Shown here: positions 1-9,433 of the stretch, in pieces
Layout of the letters: each line of letters starts with the position of its first letter
Position numbering within the stretch: the stretch's first letter is position 1
Source: Pedobacter soli
GTDB lineage: Bacteria > Bacteroidota > Bacteroidia > Sphingobacteriales > Sphingobacteriaceae
Assembly: GCF_900101435.1 (NCBI RefSeq)
Contig: NZ_FMZH01000005.1
Coordinates: 186,001 to 250,000, forward strand
Reading direction: 5' to 3'
DNA length: 64,000 bases
The notes under the pieces: generated by a model
What the model was told of the DNA's origin: nothing
Seen by the model: only the letters and a program-made list of their open reading frames with translations
Databases searched by the model: none
Made by a program: the position numbers and the translations under genes

Positions 1-48
1 TTCCAAAACCTTCCAACCATCCAACCTTCCAACCTTCCAACCTCATTA
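1..48. repeat. Octamer tandem array upstream of thrC
   Basis: Six 8-bp units based on CCTTCCAA run up to 4 bp before the thrC start codon. The upstream neighbour lies outside the window. It resembles the 7-bp-period arrays elsewhere in the window but has period 8. No promoter can be seen within it, so thrC is probably read from an upstream gene. Confidence 0.7.
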
Positions 49-52
49 AATA

Positions 53-1360
53 ATGAAACTATATTCAACCAACAATAAAGATTTACGTGTTTCTTTTAAA
101 GAAGCCGTGTTTAACAGCATGCCACAAGATAAAGGTTTGTACATGCCGGTAGAAATTCCGCAGCTGGATGCTGCTTTTATCGAAAATATTGAGCAATACA
201 CCTTACCAGAAATTGCTTACAAAGTAGCCTCTACCCTGCTAAAAGATGAAATTCCGGCTGATGATTTAAAAGCACTGATTAACGATGCCATTAATTTTGA
301 AGCACCGGCAGTGAAACTGGACGATAGAACCTTTGTGCTGGAGCTTTTCCACGGACCATCTTTAGCCTTTAAAGATTTTGGAGCTCGCTTTATGAGCCGG
401 GTGATGGCCTATTTTTTAAAAGATGGTGAGCAACTGCTTGATGTATTGGTAGCCACCTCAGGTGATACCGGCGGCGCTGTAGCACTCGGCTTTTTAGGCG
501 TACCCAATACCCGCGTTACCATTTTATATCCTGAAGGCAAGGTGAGTCCGATACAGGAACTGCAGCTGACTACCAACGGACACAACATCCGCGCCATTGA
601 AGTAAAAGGCACTTTTGACGATTGCCAGGCTTTGGTTAAACAAGCTTTTGCCGATGCCGATCTGAATGCGAAATTCCGCCTTACCTCGGCCAACTCCATT
701 AATATTTCGAGGTTAATTCCACAAACGTTCTATTATTTCAACACTTACGCACAGCTGAAAAAACAAGGGCTTAGCGATGTGGTTTTCTCGGTACCAAGTG
801 GAAACTTCGGCAATATTGGTGCAGGTTTGCTGGCTTACAAACTGGGATTACCGGCAAAACAGTTTATTGCTGCCACAAATGTTAACGATACTGTTCCACG
901 CTTTTTAGAAACCGGCAACTATGAAACCAAACCTTCTACGCAAACCTATTCGAACGCGATGGATGTTGGTGCACCAAGCAATTGGGTAAGGATTATGGAT
1001 TTGTTTAACCAAGATGTAGAAGCTTTGAAGAAAGTGGTTACTGCTTACCGTTTCACTGACGAAGAAACGCTGGCCGGAATTAAAGCACTCGATAATCAGT
1101 TTAATTATGTAGCTTGTCCGCATACTGCCATTGCCTATTTAGCAGTAGAAAAATACAGAAATGAAAATCCGGCAGACGAAAGTGCCGCCGTATTTTTATC
1201 TACGGCGCATGCCTGCAAATTCCCGGATATTTTTCCGGAAGCGATTGCTGCAAAAATCGAAATCCCGGAGCAGGTTACCGCTTTAGAAAGCAAACCTAAA
1301 CAGGCCGACCAATTAGGTGTAGATTTTGAAGGATTTAAGGCTTATTTGCTAAGAGGATAA
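53..1360 (+). CDS. thrC: Threonine synthase
   Basis: Threonine synthase (PLP-dependent, fold type II) converts O-phospho-L-homoserine to threonine in the cytoplasm, the last step of threonine biosynthesis. The 435 aa fit the bacterial ThrC length. The N-terminal MKLYSTNN and a GLYMPVEIP segment are typical. The PLP lysine lies in the LAFKDFGARF motif near residue 107, and VATSGDTGGAVALGF is the phosphate-binding loop region. A PSGNFGNIGAGLLAYK segment near residue 250 is also characteristic. The start is the ATG right after an octamer array; thrA and thrB would be expected upstream, outside the window. A strong terminator follows the stop. Confidence 0.96.
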   Translation: MKLYSTNNKDLRVSFKEAVFNSMPQDKGLYMPVEIPQLDAAFIENIEQYTLPEIAYKVASTLLKDEIPADDLKALINDAINFEAPAVKLDDRTFVLELFHGPSLAFKDFGARFMSRVMAYFLKDGEQLLDVLVATSGDTGGAVALGFLGVPNTRVTILYPEGKVSPIQELQLTTNGHNIRAIEVKGTFDDCQALVKQAFADADLNAKFRLTSANSINISRLIPQTFYYFNTYAQLKKQGLSDVVFSVPSGNFGNIGAGLLAYKLGLPAKQFIAATNVNDTVPRFLETGNYETKPSTQTYSNAMDVGAPSNWVRIMDLFNQDVEALKKVVTAYRFTDEETLAGIKALDNQFNYVACPHTAIAYLAVEKYRNENPADESAAVFLSTAHACKFPDIFPEAIAAKIEIPEQVTALESKPKQADQLGVDFEGFKAYLLRG

Positions 1361-1385
1361 AACTTATCTAATTACGAGCATATAA

Positions 1386-1418
1386 ATGGATTCGGGCTTA
1401 AGCCTGAATCCATTTTTT
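1386..1418 (+). terminator. Intrinsic terminator of thrC
   Basis: The stem ATGGATTC/GAATCCAT encloses the palindrome GGCTTAAGCC and is followed by six T residues, 26 bp after the thrC stop codon. It should end the threonine transcript. Confidence 0.85.
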
Positions 1419-1427
1419 GTTTATGTT

Positions 1428-1475
1428 AGTCCGGATTTTTAATCCGGACTACTGAACCCAGGATTTTTAATCCTG
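1428..1475. repeat. Two REP-like hairpins upstream of RAYT gene
   Basis: Two perfect hairpins with 3-nt loops: AGTCCGGATT-TTT-AATCCGGACT (1428-1450) and CAGGATT-TTT-AATCCTG (1459-1475). Both share the core GGATT-NNN-AATCC. The same two hairpin types recur downstream of the adjacent transposase gene, which suggests that they are its substrates. Confidence 0.85.
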
Positions 1476-1558
1476 ATCCAGCCCCCATTTATGATTTGCT
1501 GCCAGAATAATTGATATTAGGGATGAAATCCTTATATTATGTATTTAATTCGTGGATT

Positions 1559-2101
1559 ATGGCTTTCAAGTACACCGTTACCGATCAGAATGAAATTTAT
1601 TTCATTACCACAACTGTAGTGGGTTGGATTGATGCATTTACGAGAAAAGAACTTGTGGAGGTTATTATTGAAAGCCTTAAATATTGTCAATCGGAAAAGG
1701 GATTAATTATTTATGCCTGGTGTTTAATGCCCAGTCATTTACATATGATTGTAAGTGCCACTGAAGGCAAAAAGCTTTCAGATATCATCAGAGATTTCAA
1801 AAAATTCACTTCAAAGAAAATCATCAAAACCCTGGGCGAAATTAACGAAAGCCGGGAGTGGCTTTTAGATAAATTTGCATTTGCTGCCCGAACAAATATT
1901 AAAAATAAGGACTACAAATTCTGGCAGGACGGGTTTCACCCAATTATCCTATATTCAAATGAGTTCAAGGATCAAAAATTGGATTATATCCACAACAATC
2001 CTATTGAAGCAGGAATTGTAACTGAAGCAGAATATTACAATTACAGCTCAGCTATAAATTATGCGGGAGGAATGGGTTTATTGGAAGTTGTTTATATGTG
2101 A
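1559..2101 (+). CDS. REP-associated tyrosine transposase (RAYT, Y1 family)
   Basis: Single-domain Y1/HUH nuclease of the RAYT type, 180 aa. The HUH metal-binding motif is in CLMPSHLHMIVS, and the nucleophilic tyrosine is in the family signature DYIHNNPIEAG near residue 153. RAYTs are domesticated relatives of IS200/IS605 transposases that nick at REP hairpins and are held responsible for REP spread. Here the gene is flanked on both sides by near-identical hairpins with 3-nt loops. I chose the ATG at 1559 (MAFKYTV...) because the family normally begins with a short basic or aromatic segment; longer in-frame starts upstream are possible. It sits alone between thrC and a minus-strand gene. Confidence 0.9.
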   Translation: MAFKYTVTDQNEIYFITTTVVGWIDAFTRKELVEVIIESLKYCQSEKGLIIYAWCLMPSHLHMIVSATEGKKLSDIIRDFKKFTSKKIIKTLGEINESREWLLDKFAFAARTNIKNKDYKFWQDGFHPIILYSNEFKDQKLDYIHNNPIEAGIVTEAEYYNYSSAINYAGGMGLLEVVYM

Positions 2102-2111
2102 GTTTAACTAC

Positions 2112-2308
2112 TTCGGATTAAAAATCCGAAAAACGATAGGTCCGGATTGCAAATCCGGACCAACTAAGGGCTGCCTGAATCCGTTTATTGCTATATAATC
2201 TGCTGAGAGACCCTGAAATAAATCCGATAGCTATCGGATCAGGGTGACGATCTCATGTTAGTCCGGATTTGTAATCCGGACTCCTGGACCCAGGATTTAA
2301 AATCCTGG
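2112..2308. repeat. REP-like hairpin cluster downstream of RAYT gene
   Basis: Four perfect hairpins with 3-nt loops: TTCGGATT-AAA-AATCCGAA (2112-2130), GTCCGGATT-GCA-AATCCGGAC (2140-2160), AGTCCGGATT-TGT-AATCCGGACT (2260-2282) and CCAGGATT-TAA-AATCCTGG (2290-2308). The last pair repeats the order and spacing of the upstream pair. Between them lies an 18-bp palindrome, ATCCGATAGCTATCGGAT (2222-2239), embedded in a CCCTGAAATAA...CAGGGTGACG repeat. Confidence 0.85.
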
Positions 2309-2311
2309 ATG

Positions 2312-2725
2312 CTATTTAGAACGCTGCGCCCTTAAAGCTTTAATTTCGCGCTTTAATTCTTCAATTTGTTGCTGTTGCTCTTTAATGCTACCAACTAAAA
2401 GTGGTACTAAACTTTCGTAATCTACCTTGGTTATGGTTGCGGTTTTAAAAGCATTTTTACCAAAAGAATAATCTTTTGCCTGTACCGAAACGATATCTGG
2501 AACAGCTTTTTTAGCCTCAGCGCCTACAAATCCAATTTGAGGATTAGCCGATAAGCGAAGTTTTTCGGCCCAGGCTTTATCGTAATTAAAACTTACAGGC
2601 TGTAATTTGGTAACCTGACTTAGTGCGTTTTCGATAGGTTTAACATTATTCTGCACAACTTCCTGTGCACTGATTTTTAAAGAAGCAGCGATTAAAAACA
2701 CTGCAAATGAAATTGCTCGTTTCAT
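2312..2725 (-). CDS. Secreted protein with S74-type intramolecular chaperone-like (tail-fibre) domain
   Basis: 137-aa protein with a signal peptide (MKRAISFAVFLIAASLKISA, cut after the first ~20 residues). The body matches the C-terminal chaperone domain of the endosialidase/tail-fibre family (Peptidase_S74): LQPVSFNYD, then IGFVGAEAKKAVPDIV, then VDYESLVPLLVGSIKEQQQQIEELK. The last ~30 residues form a coiled coil (IEELKREIKALRAQ). In the larger family this domain trimerises and autocleaves at the end of a fibre or adhesin; here it stands almost alone, as is common for small exported Bacteroidetes proteins. Its role here is unknown. The next gene leftward is the RAYT, in opposite orientation. 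Confidence 0.75.
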   Translation of the reverse strand: MKRAISFAVFLIAASLKISAQEVVQNNVKPIENALSQVTKLQPVSFNYDKAWAEKLRLSANPQIGFVGAEAKKAVPDIVSVQAKDYSFGKNAFKTATITKVDYESLVPLLVGSIKEQQQQIEELKREIKALRAQRSK

Positions 2726-2803
2726 ATAGAATGGTTTTTGAATTTTTAATAATAGACAATGGGTTTCACCTTTTAGTAAAACCTGATACTTGTAATAGAT
2801 GTA

Positions 2804-3106
2804 TTATATAGAAGGAGGAGGTGTTAAAACCTCAGGAAAGTACGCTAATCTAAAAGAATAATCAGGAACAATTAACTTCTTAGCCGTTAGCATGGGAAAA
2901 TAAGACTGGATATTTGAGACAAATTGCGGTATAGCATATTCGGTTTCCAGCTTTTTCTCCTCTTTTTCAGAGGCATCATCATGCATCGACAATACTTCGG
3001 TGTTATCGCCAGAATAACTTAAATACGAAACCACATGACTTACTTTTATCAAAAAAGTAAGCGCAATGCAGGTTACAAGTATATATTTAAGGGTATCCAG
3101 CTTCAT
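2804..3106 (-). CDS. Small hypothetical membrane protein
   Basis: 100-aa protein read from ATG 3106 (MKLDTLKYILV...). One N-terminal membrane segment spans about residues 5-25. A charged stretch follows (DDASEKEEKKLETEY), then a C-terminal tail rich in aromatics and prolines. An in-frame extension upstream would run into the convergently read region of the next gene and start at TTG, so I prefer the ATG. No family recognised. It lies 46 bp downstream of the decarboxylase gene and could be co-transcribed with it. Confidence 0.55.
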   Translation of the reverse strand: MKLDTLKYILVTCIALTFLIKVSHVVSYLSYSGDNTEVLSMHDDASEKEEKKLETEYAIPQFVSNIQSYFPMLTAKKLIVPDYSFRLAYFPEVLTPPPSI

Positions 3107-3152
3107 TATTGCAAATATAAGCGCTACGCTTTTAAAACAATAATACCCTCGG

Positions 3153-4544
3153 TTAAAGTTCTGTAAGAATTTCGAGCATAGCAGCTGTGACAAAATTTAC
3201 ATCAGCTACTGAGGTACGCCAGTTTACAAAGGCTGCCCGGATTCCTTTTTTGCCATTGTAGAAAGTTGGTGTCATGAAGACTTTGCCGGTTGCATTGAGT
3301 TTATTCAGAAACTCCTGCACATGATTTTCTTCCTTTAAAGTAAAACAAACGGTATTTAAACGCACCGGAGCCAGTAATTCGAAGGCCGGATGATTATTAA
3401 TGAAATCAGCAAATAGCAAAGCCATTTCTACATTGCTTTCAACAATTTCCTGATAACCCTGCTTTCCGTAACTGGTTAAGGTAAACCAGGCTGGTAAGGC
3501 TTTTAAACGCCTTGAGTTTTCGGGCAGGAAATTGAGGTAGCTGAAGTTTTCCATTGGATCGCCCAAGTAAGCTGCATTCGAATTTTGGAAAGTTTCCACC
3601 TGCAATAGCTGATGCGCCTCCTTAACCAGAAACACTGCACTTTCGTAGGGAACATTCAGCCATTTGTGGCAATCGACCGTAATACTATCGGCGTTTTCCC
3701 AACCTTTTACCAAATGGTTGTACTCAGGTGAGCAAGCGGCAAAGCCACCAAAAGCAGCATCGATGTGCCACCAGAAATTATATTTTTGTTTTAATTGGTT
3801 AATGGCTTCAAAATCGTCGAAATCGACTGTATTTACCGTTCCGGCACTTGAAATTAATATAAAAGGAGCCCCATTTAGTGCTTGTATATTCAATTCTAAA
3901 TCGGCAATATCCAAAGCTTCGCGATTACCCTGCATTACTTTTACAGGGATAATGTTATTACTGCCCAAACCCAGCATCGCCAGCGATTTAACCGACGATG
4001 AATGAGGAGTTGCCGATAAAACATTTACCTTGCCTGTAATGCCCTCACGCGCAAAATCTTTCCCCTCCTGTTTACCAATCCACTGCCGTGCTACTGCCAA
4101 ACAGGTAAAGTTAGAGAGGGTTGCCCCGGTTACAAAGCCGCCAAAAAACTGATGGGGTAAATTAAAAAGCGACAGCAAAAGCTGTATGGTTTCCAGCTCA
4201 ATCAAAGCAGAAATATCGCCATTTCCTTTTGCTGATTGGGTATTCTGATCGTAAATGGTAGCCAGCCAATCGCCGGCAATAGCTGCAGGCGTTGTACCAC
4301 CGGTTACAAAGCCCCAATAGCGCGGCCCTGATGAGGCTACAATAATGGGCTCGAAGCGTTCGTTAAATTGTTTTAAAGCACCTTCTGCGCCAACTCCTTC
4401 AGCAGCTAAACTATTTATCAATTCTACGCCACCACTACTCGCCGTAGCGCGTTCATGAATCTGATTTAAATAAGCCATCCCCTGCTCTTTTACATCGGTT
4501 AAGATGTTATCGAGGTTTTGCTGGTCTTTATTTAAATGATTCAT
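3153..4544 (-). CDS. PLP-dependent group II amino-acid decarboxylase
   Basis: 463-aa decarboxylase of the glutamate/aromatic amino-acid decarboxylase family (fold type I). The PLP lysine is K294 in the family motif DCHKWLNVP. ISSAGTVNTVDFDDFEAI and WWHIDAAFGGFAA carry the cofactor-binding Thr and Asp; PRYWGFVTGG near residue 80 is the usual substrate-loop region. The substrate (tyrosine, aspartate, diaminobutyrate, etc.) cannot be told from the sequence. A TTG two codons upstream is in frame, but ATG 4544 gives the natural start. A hairpin repeat (4579-4607) separates it from metF. Confidence 0.85.
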   Translation of the reverse strand: MNHLNKDQQNLDNILTDVKEQGMAYLNQIHERATASSGGVELINSLAAEGVGAEGALKQFNERFEPIIVASSGPRYWGFVTGGTTPAAIAGDWLATIYDQNTQSAKGNGDISALIELETIQLLLSLFNLPHQFFGGFVTGATLSNFTCLAVARQWIGKQEGKDFAREGITGKVNVLSATPHSSSVKSLAMLGLGSNNIIPVKVMQGNREALDIADLELNIQALNGAPFILISSAGTVNTVDFDDFEAINQLKQKYNFWWHIDAAFGGFAACSPEYNHLVKGWENADSITVDCHKWLNVPYESAVFLVKEAHQLLQVETFQNSNAAYLGDPMENFSYLNFLPENSRRLKALPAWFTLTSYGKQGYQEIVESNVEMALLFADFINNHPAFELLAPVRLNTVCFTLKEENHVQEFLNKLNATGKVFMTPTFYNGKKGIRAAFVNWRTSVADVNFVTAAMLEILTEL

Positions 4545-4578
4545 AGTCAATAGAGTTTAATTGTGCGGAAACATTCGG

Positions 4579-4607
4579 ACCTCGCAACTTTATAAAACCT
4601 GCGAGGT
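4579..4607. repeat. Intergenic hairpin, ACCTCGCA family
   Basis: Inverted repeat ACCTCGCA...TGCGAGGT with a 13-nt loop, between metF and the decarboxylase gene. The same arms occur at 45863-45893, so this is a dispersed hairpin family in this genome. Confidence 0.7.
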
Positions 4608-4620
4608 TGCTTAAGATCTG

Positions 4621-5574
4621 TTAAAAAATCGCCCTGGCAATTTCTTTGGTTTGCTCAGGTCGGCCCATGGTGTAAAAATGTAGCACAGGTGCGCCGAATT
4701 CCATCAATTCTTTACACTGTTTAATCATGGCTGCCGTACCTATTTCTTTGGCCTCAGCATTGTTCTTAGCATACGATAACGCCTCGGTTAGCTCGTTTGG
4801 CAAATCGAGGTGGAAAATTTTAGGTAAAACTGTTAACTGTTTTAAGGTACTAATTGGCTTTAAACCTGGAATAATTGGCACATTGATGTCGTTCTCCCTG
4901 CATTTTTTAACAAAATCGAAATATTTCTGATTATCAAAAAACATCTGGGTAACAATAAACTCGGCGCCCATATCAACTTTCTTTTTCAGGTATTTAAAGT
5001 CGGCATTTAAATTAGGTGCTTCAAAATGTTTTTCCGGATAACCTGCTACACCAATACAGAAATCGCTTTTATAGGTATCGATATCTTCGTGCAGAAACTT
5101 ACCGTTATTATGGTCTTTAATATGCTGAATCAAATCGGTAGCATAGTGGTGGCCGCCTTTGGTAGGGATAAAAGAAGCTTCGGCCTGACGCGCATCACCA
5201 CGTAAAGCCAGTACATTATCAATCCCTAAAAACTGCAGGTCAATCAGTGCGTTCTCGGTTTCTTCTTTGGTAAAACCACCACAAATTAAATGCGGTACCG
5301 CATCAATCTTGTATTTATGAATAATGGCCGCACAAATGGCAATAGTACCCGGACGCTTGCGGTATGATACTTTTTGCAATAAACCGTTTTCCTGCTCTTT
5401 ATAAATGTAATCTTCGCGTAGGGAAGTTACATCAATAAATGGCGGATTAAACTCCAGCAAAGGATCGATAGCATCGTAAACCCACTGGATACTCTGCCCC
5501 TTCATTGGTGGCAATAACTCGAAAGAGAATAAGGTTTTACCCTTTGCGTTTTTTATATGGTCTGTAATCTTCAT
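4621..5574 (-). CDS. metF: 5,10-methylenetetrahydrofolate reductase
   Basis: 317-aa MetF. It reduces 5,10-methylene-THF to 5-methyl-THF, the methyl donor used by MetH. The N-terminal FSFELLPPMKG carries the conserved active-site Glu (family FE-hP motif). HLICGGFTKEE, LALRGD and IGVAGYPEKH are conserved strand ends of the TIM barrel; GAEFIVTQMFFDN and PIIPGLKPI complete the family pattern. Length is normal. It lies downstream of metH on the same strand, separated by a 140-bp spacer made of an intergenic inverted repeat. The pair supplies methyl-folate and methionine. A shared transcript is possible but not shown. Confidence 0.95.
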   Translation of the reverse strand: MKITDHIKNAKGKTLFSFELLPPMKGQSIQWVYDAIDPLLEFNPPFIDVTSLREDYIYKEQENGLLQKVSYRKRPGTIAICAAIIHKYKIDAVPHLICGGFTKEETENALIDLQFLGIDNVLALRGDARQAEASFIPTKGGHHYATDLIQHIKDHNNGKFLHEDIDTYKSDFCIGVAGYPEKHFEAPNLNADFKYLKKKVDMGAEFIVTQMFFDNQKYFDFVKKCRENDINVPIIPGLKPISTLKQLTVLPKIFHLDLPNELTEALSYAKNNAEAKEIGTAAMIKQCKELMEFGAPVLHFYTMGRPEQTKEIARAIF

Positions 5575-5586
5575 AACCTGGTTTAG

Positions 5587-5705
5587 TTGTCATGCTGAAT
5601 GCTAATGAAGCATCTCAAAAACAATAGCAGTCCCTATCTTTTTATGACTGCAACATCAAAATATGTCCTCCACTTTGAGATCCTTCGTTATACTCAGGAT
5701 GACAA
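5587..5705. repeat. Imperfect long inverted repeat (GTCATnCTGA family) in metH-metF spacer
   Basis: The left arm begins TTGTCATGCTGA and contains GAAGCATCTCAAA. The right arm contains TTTGAGATCCTTC and ends TCAGGATGACAA. The arms pair imperfectly over about 30 bp. Related GGTGACG-type pieces occur at 2241-2250 and in 36181-36350, so this looks like a dispersed intergenic unit. Confidence 0.7.
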
Positions 5706-5714
5706 AGCGGGGGG

Positions 5715-8700
5715 TTAATAAGCTAAATTCGGACTTAACCACCGCTCTACTTCTTCAACCGGCATATTTTTCCTGGTGGCATAATCTTCAATCTGATCTT
5801 TGGTTATTTTACCTAATCCAAAGTATTTCGAATCGGGATGTGCGAAATAGAACCCGCTTACCGCAGCAGTTGGATACATGGCGTAACTTTCTGTCAGGCG
5901 TAAACCAATTTTATTTTCGGCATCAAGCAAAGCGAATAATGTTCCTTTTTCGGTATGCTCAGGACAAGCCGGATAACCCGGCGCTGGCCGAATACCTGCA
6001 TATTCTTCTTTTATTAATTCCTGATTGCTTAGATTTTCATCTTTGGCATAACCCCAGTATTCCCTACGTACGCGCTCGTGCATCCGCTCGGCAAAGGCCT
6101 CGGCTAAACGATCGGCCAATGCTTTGGCCATAATGCTGTTATAATCATCGTGGTTAGCTTCAAACTCATTCACCAGTTCATCAATACCAATACCAGTTGT
6201 TACCGCAAAACCTCCGAAATAATCCTGAATACCGCTTTCTTTTGGCGCAATAAAATCAGATAAAGCATAATAAGGTTGTCCGTCTACTTTTTCGGCTTGT
6301 TGGCGGAGGGTGTGTATGGTTATCAGTTGGGAGTTTTCAGTTTTCAGTTCGGAGTTATTTACCAACTGATTACTGTCAGCTGTTAACTGAATATCGTCTC
6401 CAACTGCATTTGCAGGCCAGAAACCAATGACACCTCTTGCGGTTAACAATTTCTCGTCGAGGATGCGTTTTAACAAAGTCTGTGCATCATCGAATAGTTT
6501 TTTAGCTTCGTCACCTACGTTTTTATCGTCGAAAATTTTCGGATAACTTCCACGCAGCTCCCAGGTATGGAAAAATGGCGTCCAATCGATGTAAGGCACC
6601 AGTTCTTCTAATGGATAATTATCAAAAACTTTCGTACCCGTAAATTCAGGAACCGGCAGATCAGCTTTAAAATCGATCTTAAACTTGTTTTCGCGAGCCT
6701 CTTCTAAAGTTTTAAAGCGCTTATCAGAACGCTTGTTCAAATGTGCTTCACGTGCTTTATCATATTCGGCTTTAATACCAGCCACATATTCGTCCTTCGT
6801 ATCAGGGTTCATTAAGGTACTGCATACCGTAACACTTCTGGAAGCATCCAAAACATGAATAGCAGGGCCAGAATAGTTTGGTGCAACTTTTACGGCTGCA
6901 TGAATACGTGATGTAGTTGCTCCACCGATAATTAAAGGAATGGTAAAACCTTCGCGTTCCATTTCTTTGGCAAAGTGAACCATCTCATCAAGCGATGGCG
7001 TAATTAATCCACTTAAACCAATAATATCGGCATTTATTTCTTTGGCTTTTTTGATGATATCCTGTGCAGGAACCATCACGCCCATATCTATAATTTCGAA
7101 GTTATTACAAGCCAGTACCACACCCACAATATTTTTACCGATATCGTGTACATCGCCTTTCACCGTAGCCATCAACACTTTTCCGGCCGAAGAATTCTGG
7201 TCCTGATCTGGATTATCAAGTTTTTCCTGTTCGATAAAGGGCAATAAATAAGCAACCGCTTTTTTCATAACCCTGGCCGATTTTACTACCTGGGGCAGGA
7301 ACATTTTTCCGGCACCAAACAAATCGCCCACGATATTCATCCCGTCCATCAATGGCCCCTCAATTACCTGAATCGGGCGGTCGTATTTCTGACGTGCTTC
7401 TTCTACATCATCATCCAGGTATTCTACAATTCCCTTTACCAAAGAATGAGACAGCCTTTCTTCTACAGAGCCCTTTCTCCATTCCTCATCCTTTACCACT
7501 TCTTTACCTTTTGATTTTACGGTATCGGCATATTCAACCAGGCGTTCGGTTGCATCTTCCCTCCGGTTTAACAGTACATCTTCTACCCTCTCTAACAATT
7601 CTGGTGGAATTTCCTGATAAACCTCAAGCATCCCGGCGTTTACGATGCCCATATCCAAACCAGCCTGAATAGCATGGTAAAGGAATGCAGAGTGCATGGC
7701 TTCGCGAACAACATTATTTCCCCTGAAAGAGAAAGAAATATTGGAAACCCCACCACTTACCTTGGCATGAGGCAGGTTTTCTTTAATCCAGCGGGTAGCA
7801 TTAATAAAATCGACCGCGTAATTGTTGTGCTCCTCCAGTCCGGTGGCCACAGTTAAAATATTCGGGTCGAAAATAATATCTTCTGGCGGGAAACCGATTT
7901 CATTTACCAGGATATCGTAGCTGCGTTTACAGATTTCTACCCTTCTTTGGTAATTATCTGCTTGTCCCTGCTCATCAAAAGCCATTACCACTACAGCTGC
8001 CCCATATTGCATAATTTTACGGGCACTTTCGCGGAATTTATCTTCACCTTCTTTTAAAGAAATGGAATTTACAATCCCTTTTCCCTGCAGGCATTTTAAT
8101 CCATTTTCAATTACCGACCACTTCGATGAATCGACCATGATGGGCAATTTCGCAATATCGGGCTCAGAGGCAATCAGGTTTAGGAATTTGGTCATGGCAG
8201 CTTCCGAATCAAGCATCCCCTCATCCATATTCACATCAATAACCTGCGCACCACCTTCTACCTGCTGCAATGCAACAGCTAATGCAGCTTCGTAATCACC
8301 ACCCAAAATCAGTTTAGAAAACTTAGGCGATCCGGTAATGTTGGTCCTTTCGCCAATGTTTACGAAAATACTATCTGGTGTAATGGTTACCGGCTCAAGC
8401 CCGCTTAAACGCATGTAAGGCTCAAGTACAGGTAATTTTCTTGGTTCGGCTTTTCGTGCATTTTTAGCAATGCAGCCAATGTGATCTGGCGTGGTACCAC
8501 AACAGCCCCCAACAATATTTACAAAGCCCGAGGCAATAAAATCATCAACCAGATGGGCAGTTTCGTGCGGTTGCTCATCATAAGCACCAAACTCGTTTGG
8601 TAAACCCGCATTCGGATAAGCCGAAACATAACAGCCTGCTTTTGCAGCAAGCTCTTCAATATGCGGACGCATTTCTTTAGCTCCCAATGCACAGTTAAAA

Positions 8701-9416
8701 CCAATGCTCAAAGGCTTAGCATGCATTACTGAATTTAAGAAAGCCTCGGCAGTTTGGCCTGATAGTGTTCTACCAGAAGCATCGGTAATGGTACCCGAAA
8801 TCATAATCTCGAGCTTACGACCAATTACTTCTTCATATTTTTTAATGGCAACAATGGCCACTTTGGCATTTAAAGTATCGAAAATAGTTTCAATCAACAA
8901 TACATCCGATCCACCATCTACCAAGCCGCGTACCTGCTCGTAATAAGCAGCTTCAAGCTCATCGAAATAAACCGCCCTGAAACCCGGATCGTTTACATTG
9001 GGCGACATTGAAAGGGTACGGTTGGTTGGGCCAATGGCACCGGCAACAAAGCACTTGCGATCGGGATTAGCCGCCATAAACTCATTTGCCGCTTCTTTGG
9101 CTACCCTTGCGCCTTCGAAACTCATTTCGTAAGAGAGGTCTTCCATCTGGTAATCGGCCATCGAAATACGCTGCGTACTAAAAGTATTGGTTTCGATAAT
9201 ATCGGCACCGGCAGCCAGGTATTCGAGGTGTATGGTTTTGATAATATCGGGGCGCGTAATGTTAAGCAAATCGTTATTGCCTTTTACATCGCAGGGATGA
9301 TCTTTAAAGCGCTCCCCTCTAAAATCTTCTTCGGTTAGGGTATATCGCTGAATCATGGTACCCATAGCACCATCAATCACCAAAATACGTTTTTCTAATT
9401 CTTCTCTTATGCTCAT
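5715..9416 (-). CDS. metH: Cobalamin-dependent methionine synthase
   Basis: 1233-aa MetH. It transfers the methyl group from 5-methyl-THF to homocysteine via cobalamin. Domains in order: homocysteine-binding barrel (about 1-325, zinc ligands in [10 protein letters not shown] and GGCCGTTP), pterin-binding barrel (about 350-610, FVNIGERTN), cap and B12-binding domains with DVHDIGKNI (cobalt-ligand His757), and the C-terminal SAM reactivation domain ([12 protein letters not shown], then [15 protein letters not shown]). ATG 9416 gives [20 protein letters not shown]; an in-frame TTG further upstream lies in a heptad repeat and is rejected. Unusual: residues ~1009-1031 are encoded by a ten-unit 7-bp array. 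No cobalamin or SAM riboswitch was recognised in the leader. Confidence 0.97.
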   Translation of the reverse strand: MSIREELEKRILVIDGAMGTMIQRYTLTEEDFRGERFKDHPCDVKGNNDLLNITRPDIIKTIHLEYLAAGADIIETNTFSTQRISMADYQMEDLSYEMSFEGARVAKEAANEFMAANPDRKCFVAGAIGPTNRTLSMSPNVNDPGFRAVYFDELEAAYYEQVRGLVDGGSDVLLIETIFDTLNAKVAIVAIKKYEEVIGRKLEIMISGTITDASGRTLSGQTAEAFLNSVMHAKPLSIGFNCALGAKEMRPHIEELAAKAGCYVSAYPNAGLPNEFGAYDEQPHETAHLVDDFIASGFVNIVGGCCGTTPDHIGCIAKNARKAEPRKLPVLEPYMRLSGLEPVTITPDSIFVNIGERTNITGSPKFSKLILGGDYEAALAVALQQVEGGAQVIDVNMDEGMLDSEAAMTKFLNLIASEPDIAKLPIMVDSSKWSVIENGLKCLQGKGIVNSISLKEGEDKFRESARKIMQYGAAVVVMAFDEQGQADNYQRRVEICKRSYDILVNEIGFPPEDIIFDPNILTVATGLEEHNNYAVDFINATRWIKENLPHAKVSGGVSNISFSFRGNNVVREAMHSAFLYHAIQAGLDMGIVNAGMLEVYQEIPPELLERVEDVLLNRREDATERLVEYADTVKSKGKEVVKDEEWRKGSVEERLSHSLVKGIVEYLDDDVEEARQKYDRPIQVIEGPLMDGMNIVGDLFGAGKMFLPQVVKSARVMKKAVAYLLPFIEQEKLDNPDQDQNSSAGKVLMATVKGDVHDIGKNIVGVVLACNNFEIIDMGVMVPAQDIIKKAKEINADIIGLSGLITPSLDEMVHFAKEMEREGFTIPLIIGGATTSRIHAAVKVAPNYSGPAIHVLDASRSVTVCSTLMNPDTKDEYVAGIKAEYDKAREAHLNKRSDKRFKTLEEARENKFKIDFKADLPVPEFTGTKVFDNYPLEELVPYIDWTPFFHTWELRGSYPKIFDDKNVGDEAKKLFDDAQTLLKRILDEKLLTARGVIGFWPANAVGDDIQLTADSNQLVNNSELKTENSQLITIHTLRQQAEKVDGQPYYALSDFIAPKESGIQDYFGGFAVTTGIGIDELVNEFEANHDDYNSIMAKALADRLAEAFAERMHERVRREYWGYAKDENLSNQELIKEEYAGIRPAPGYPACPEHTEKGTLFALLDAENKIGLRLTESYAMYPTAAVSGFYFAHPDSKYFGLGKITKDQIEDYATRKNMPVEEVERWLSPNLAY
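6324..6393. repeat. Ten-unit heptad array inside metH
   Basis: On the plus strand the units read CAGTTGG, GAGTTTT, CAGTTTT, CAGTTCG, GAGTTAT, TTACCAA, CTGATTA, CTGTCAG, CTGTTAA, CTGAATA. The first half is YAGTTNN-like; the second half reads as its inverted form. In the metH frame it encodes a polar Ser/Asn/Leu-rich stretch between ANAVGDDIQ and HTLRQQAEK. The same heptads make up the spacer at 45213-45275. Confidence 0.85.
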
Positions 9417-9433
9417 TCTTGTTGTGATAATAA

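Noticed and set aside
5663-6133. Open frame of 156 codons on the plus strand across the metF-metH spacer and metH
   Set aside because: It is antisense to metH and starts in a dispersed inverted repeat; the protein has no signature, while metH is certain.
7352-8943. Several antisense frames within metH
   Set aside because: Shadows of a well-supported gene; amino-acid composition is typical of antisense reading.
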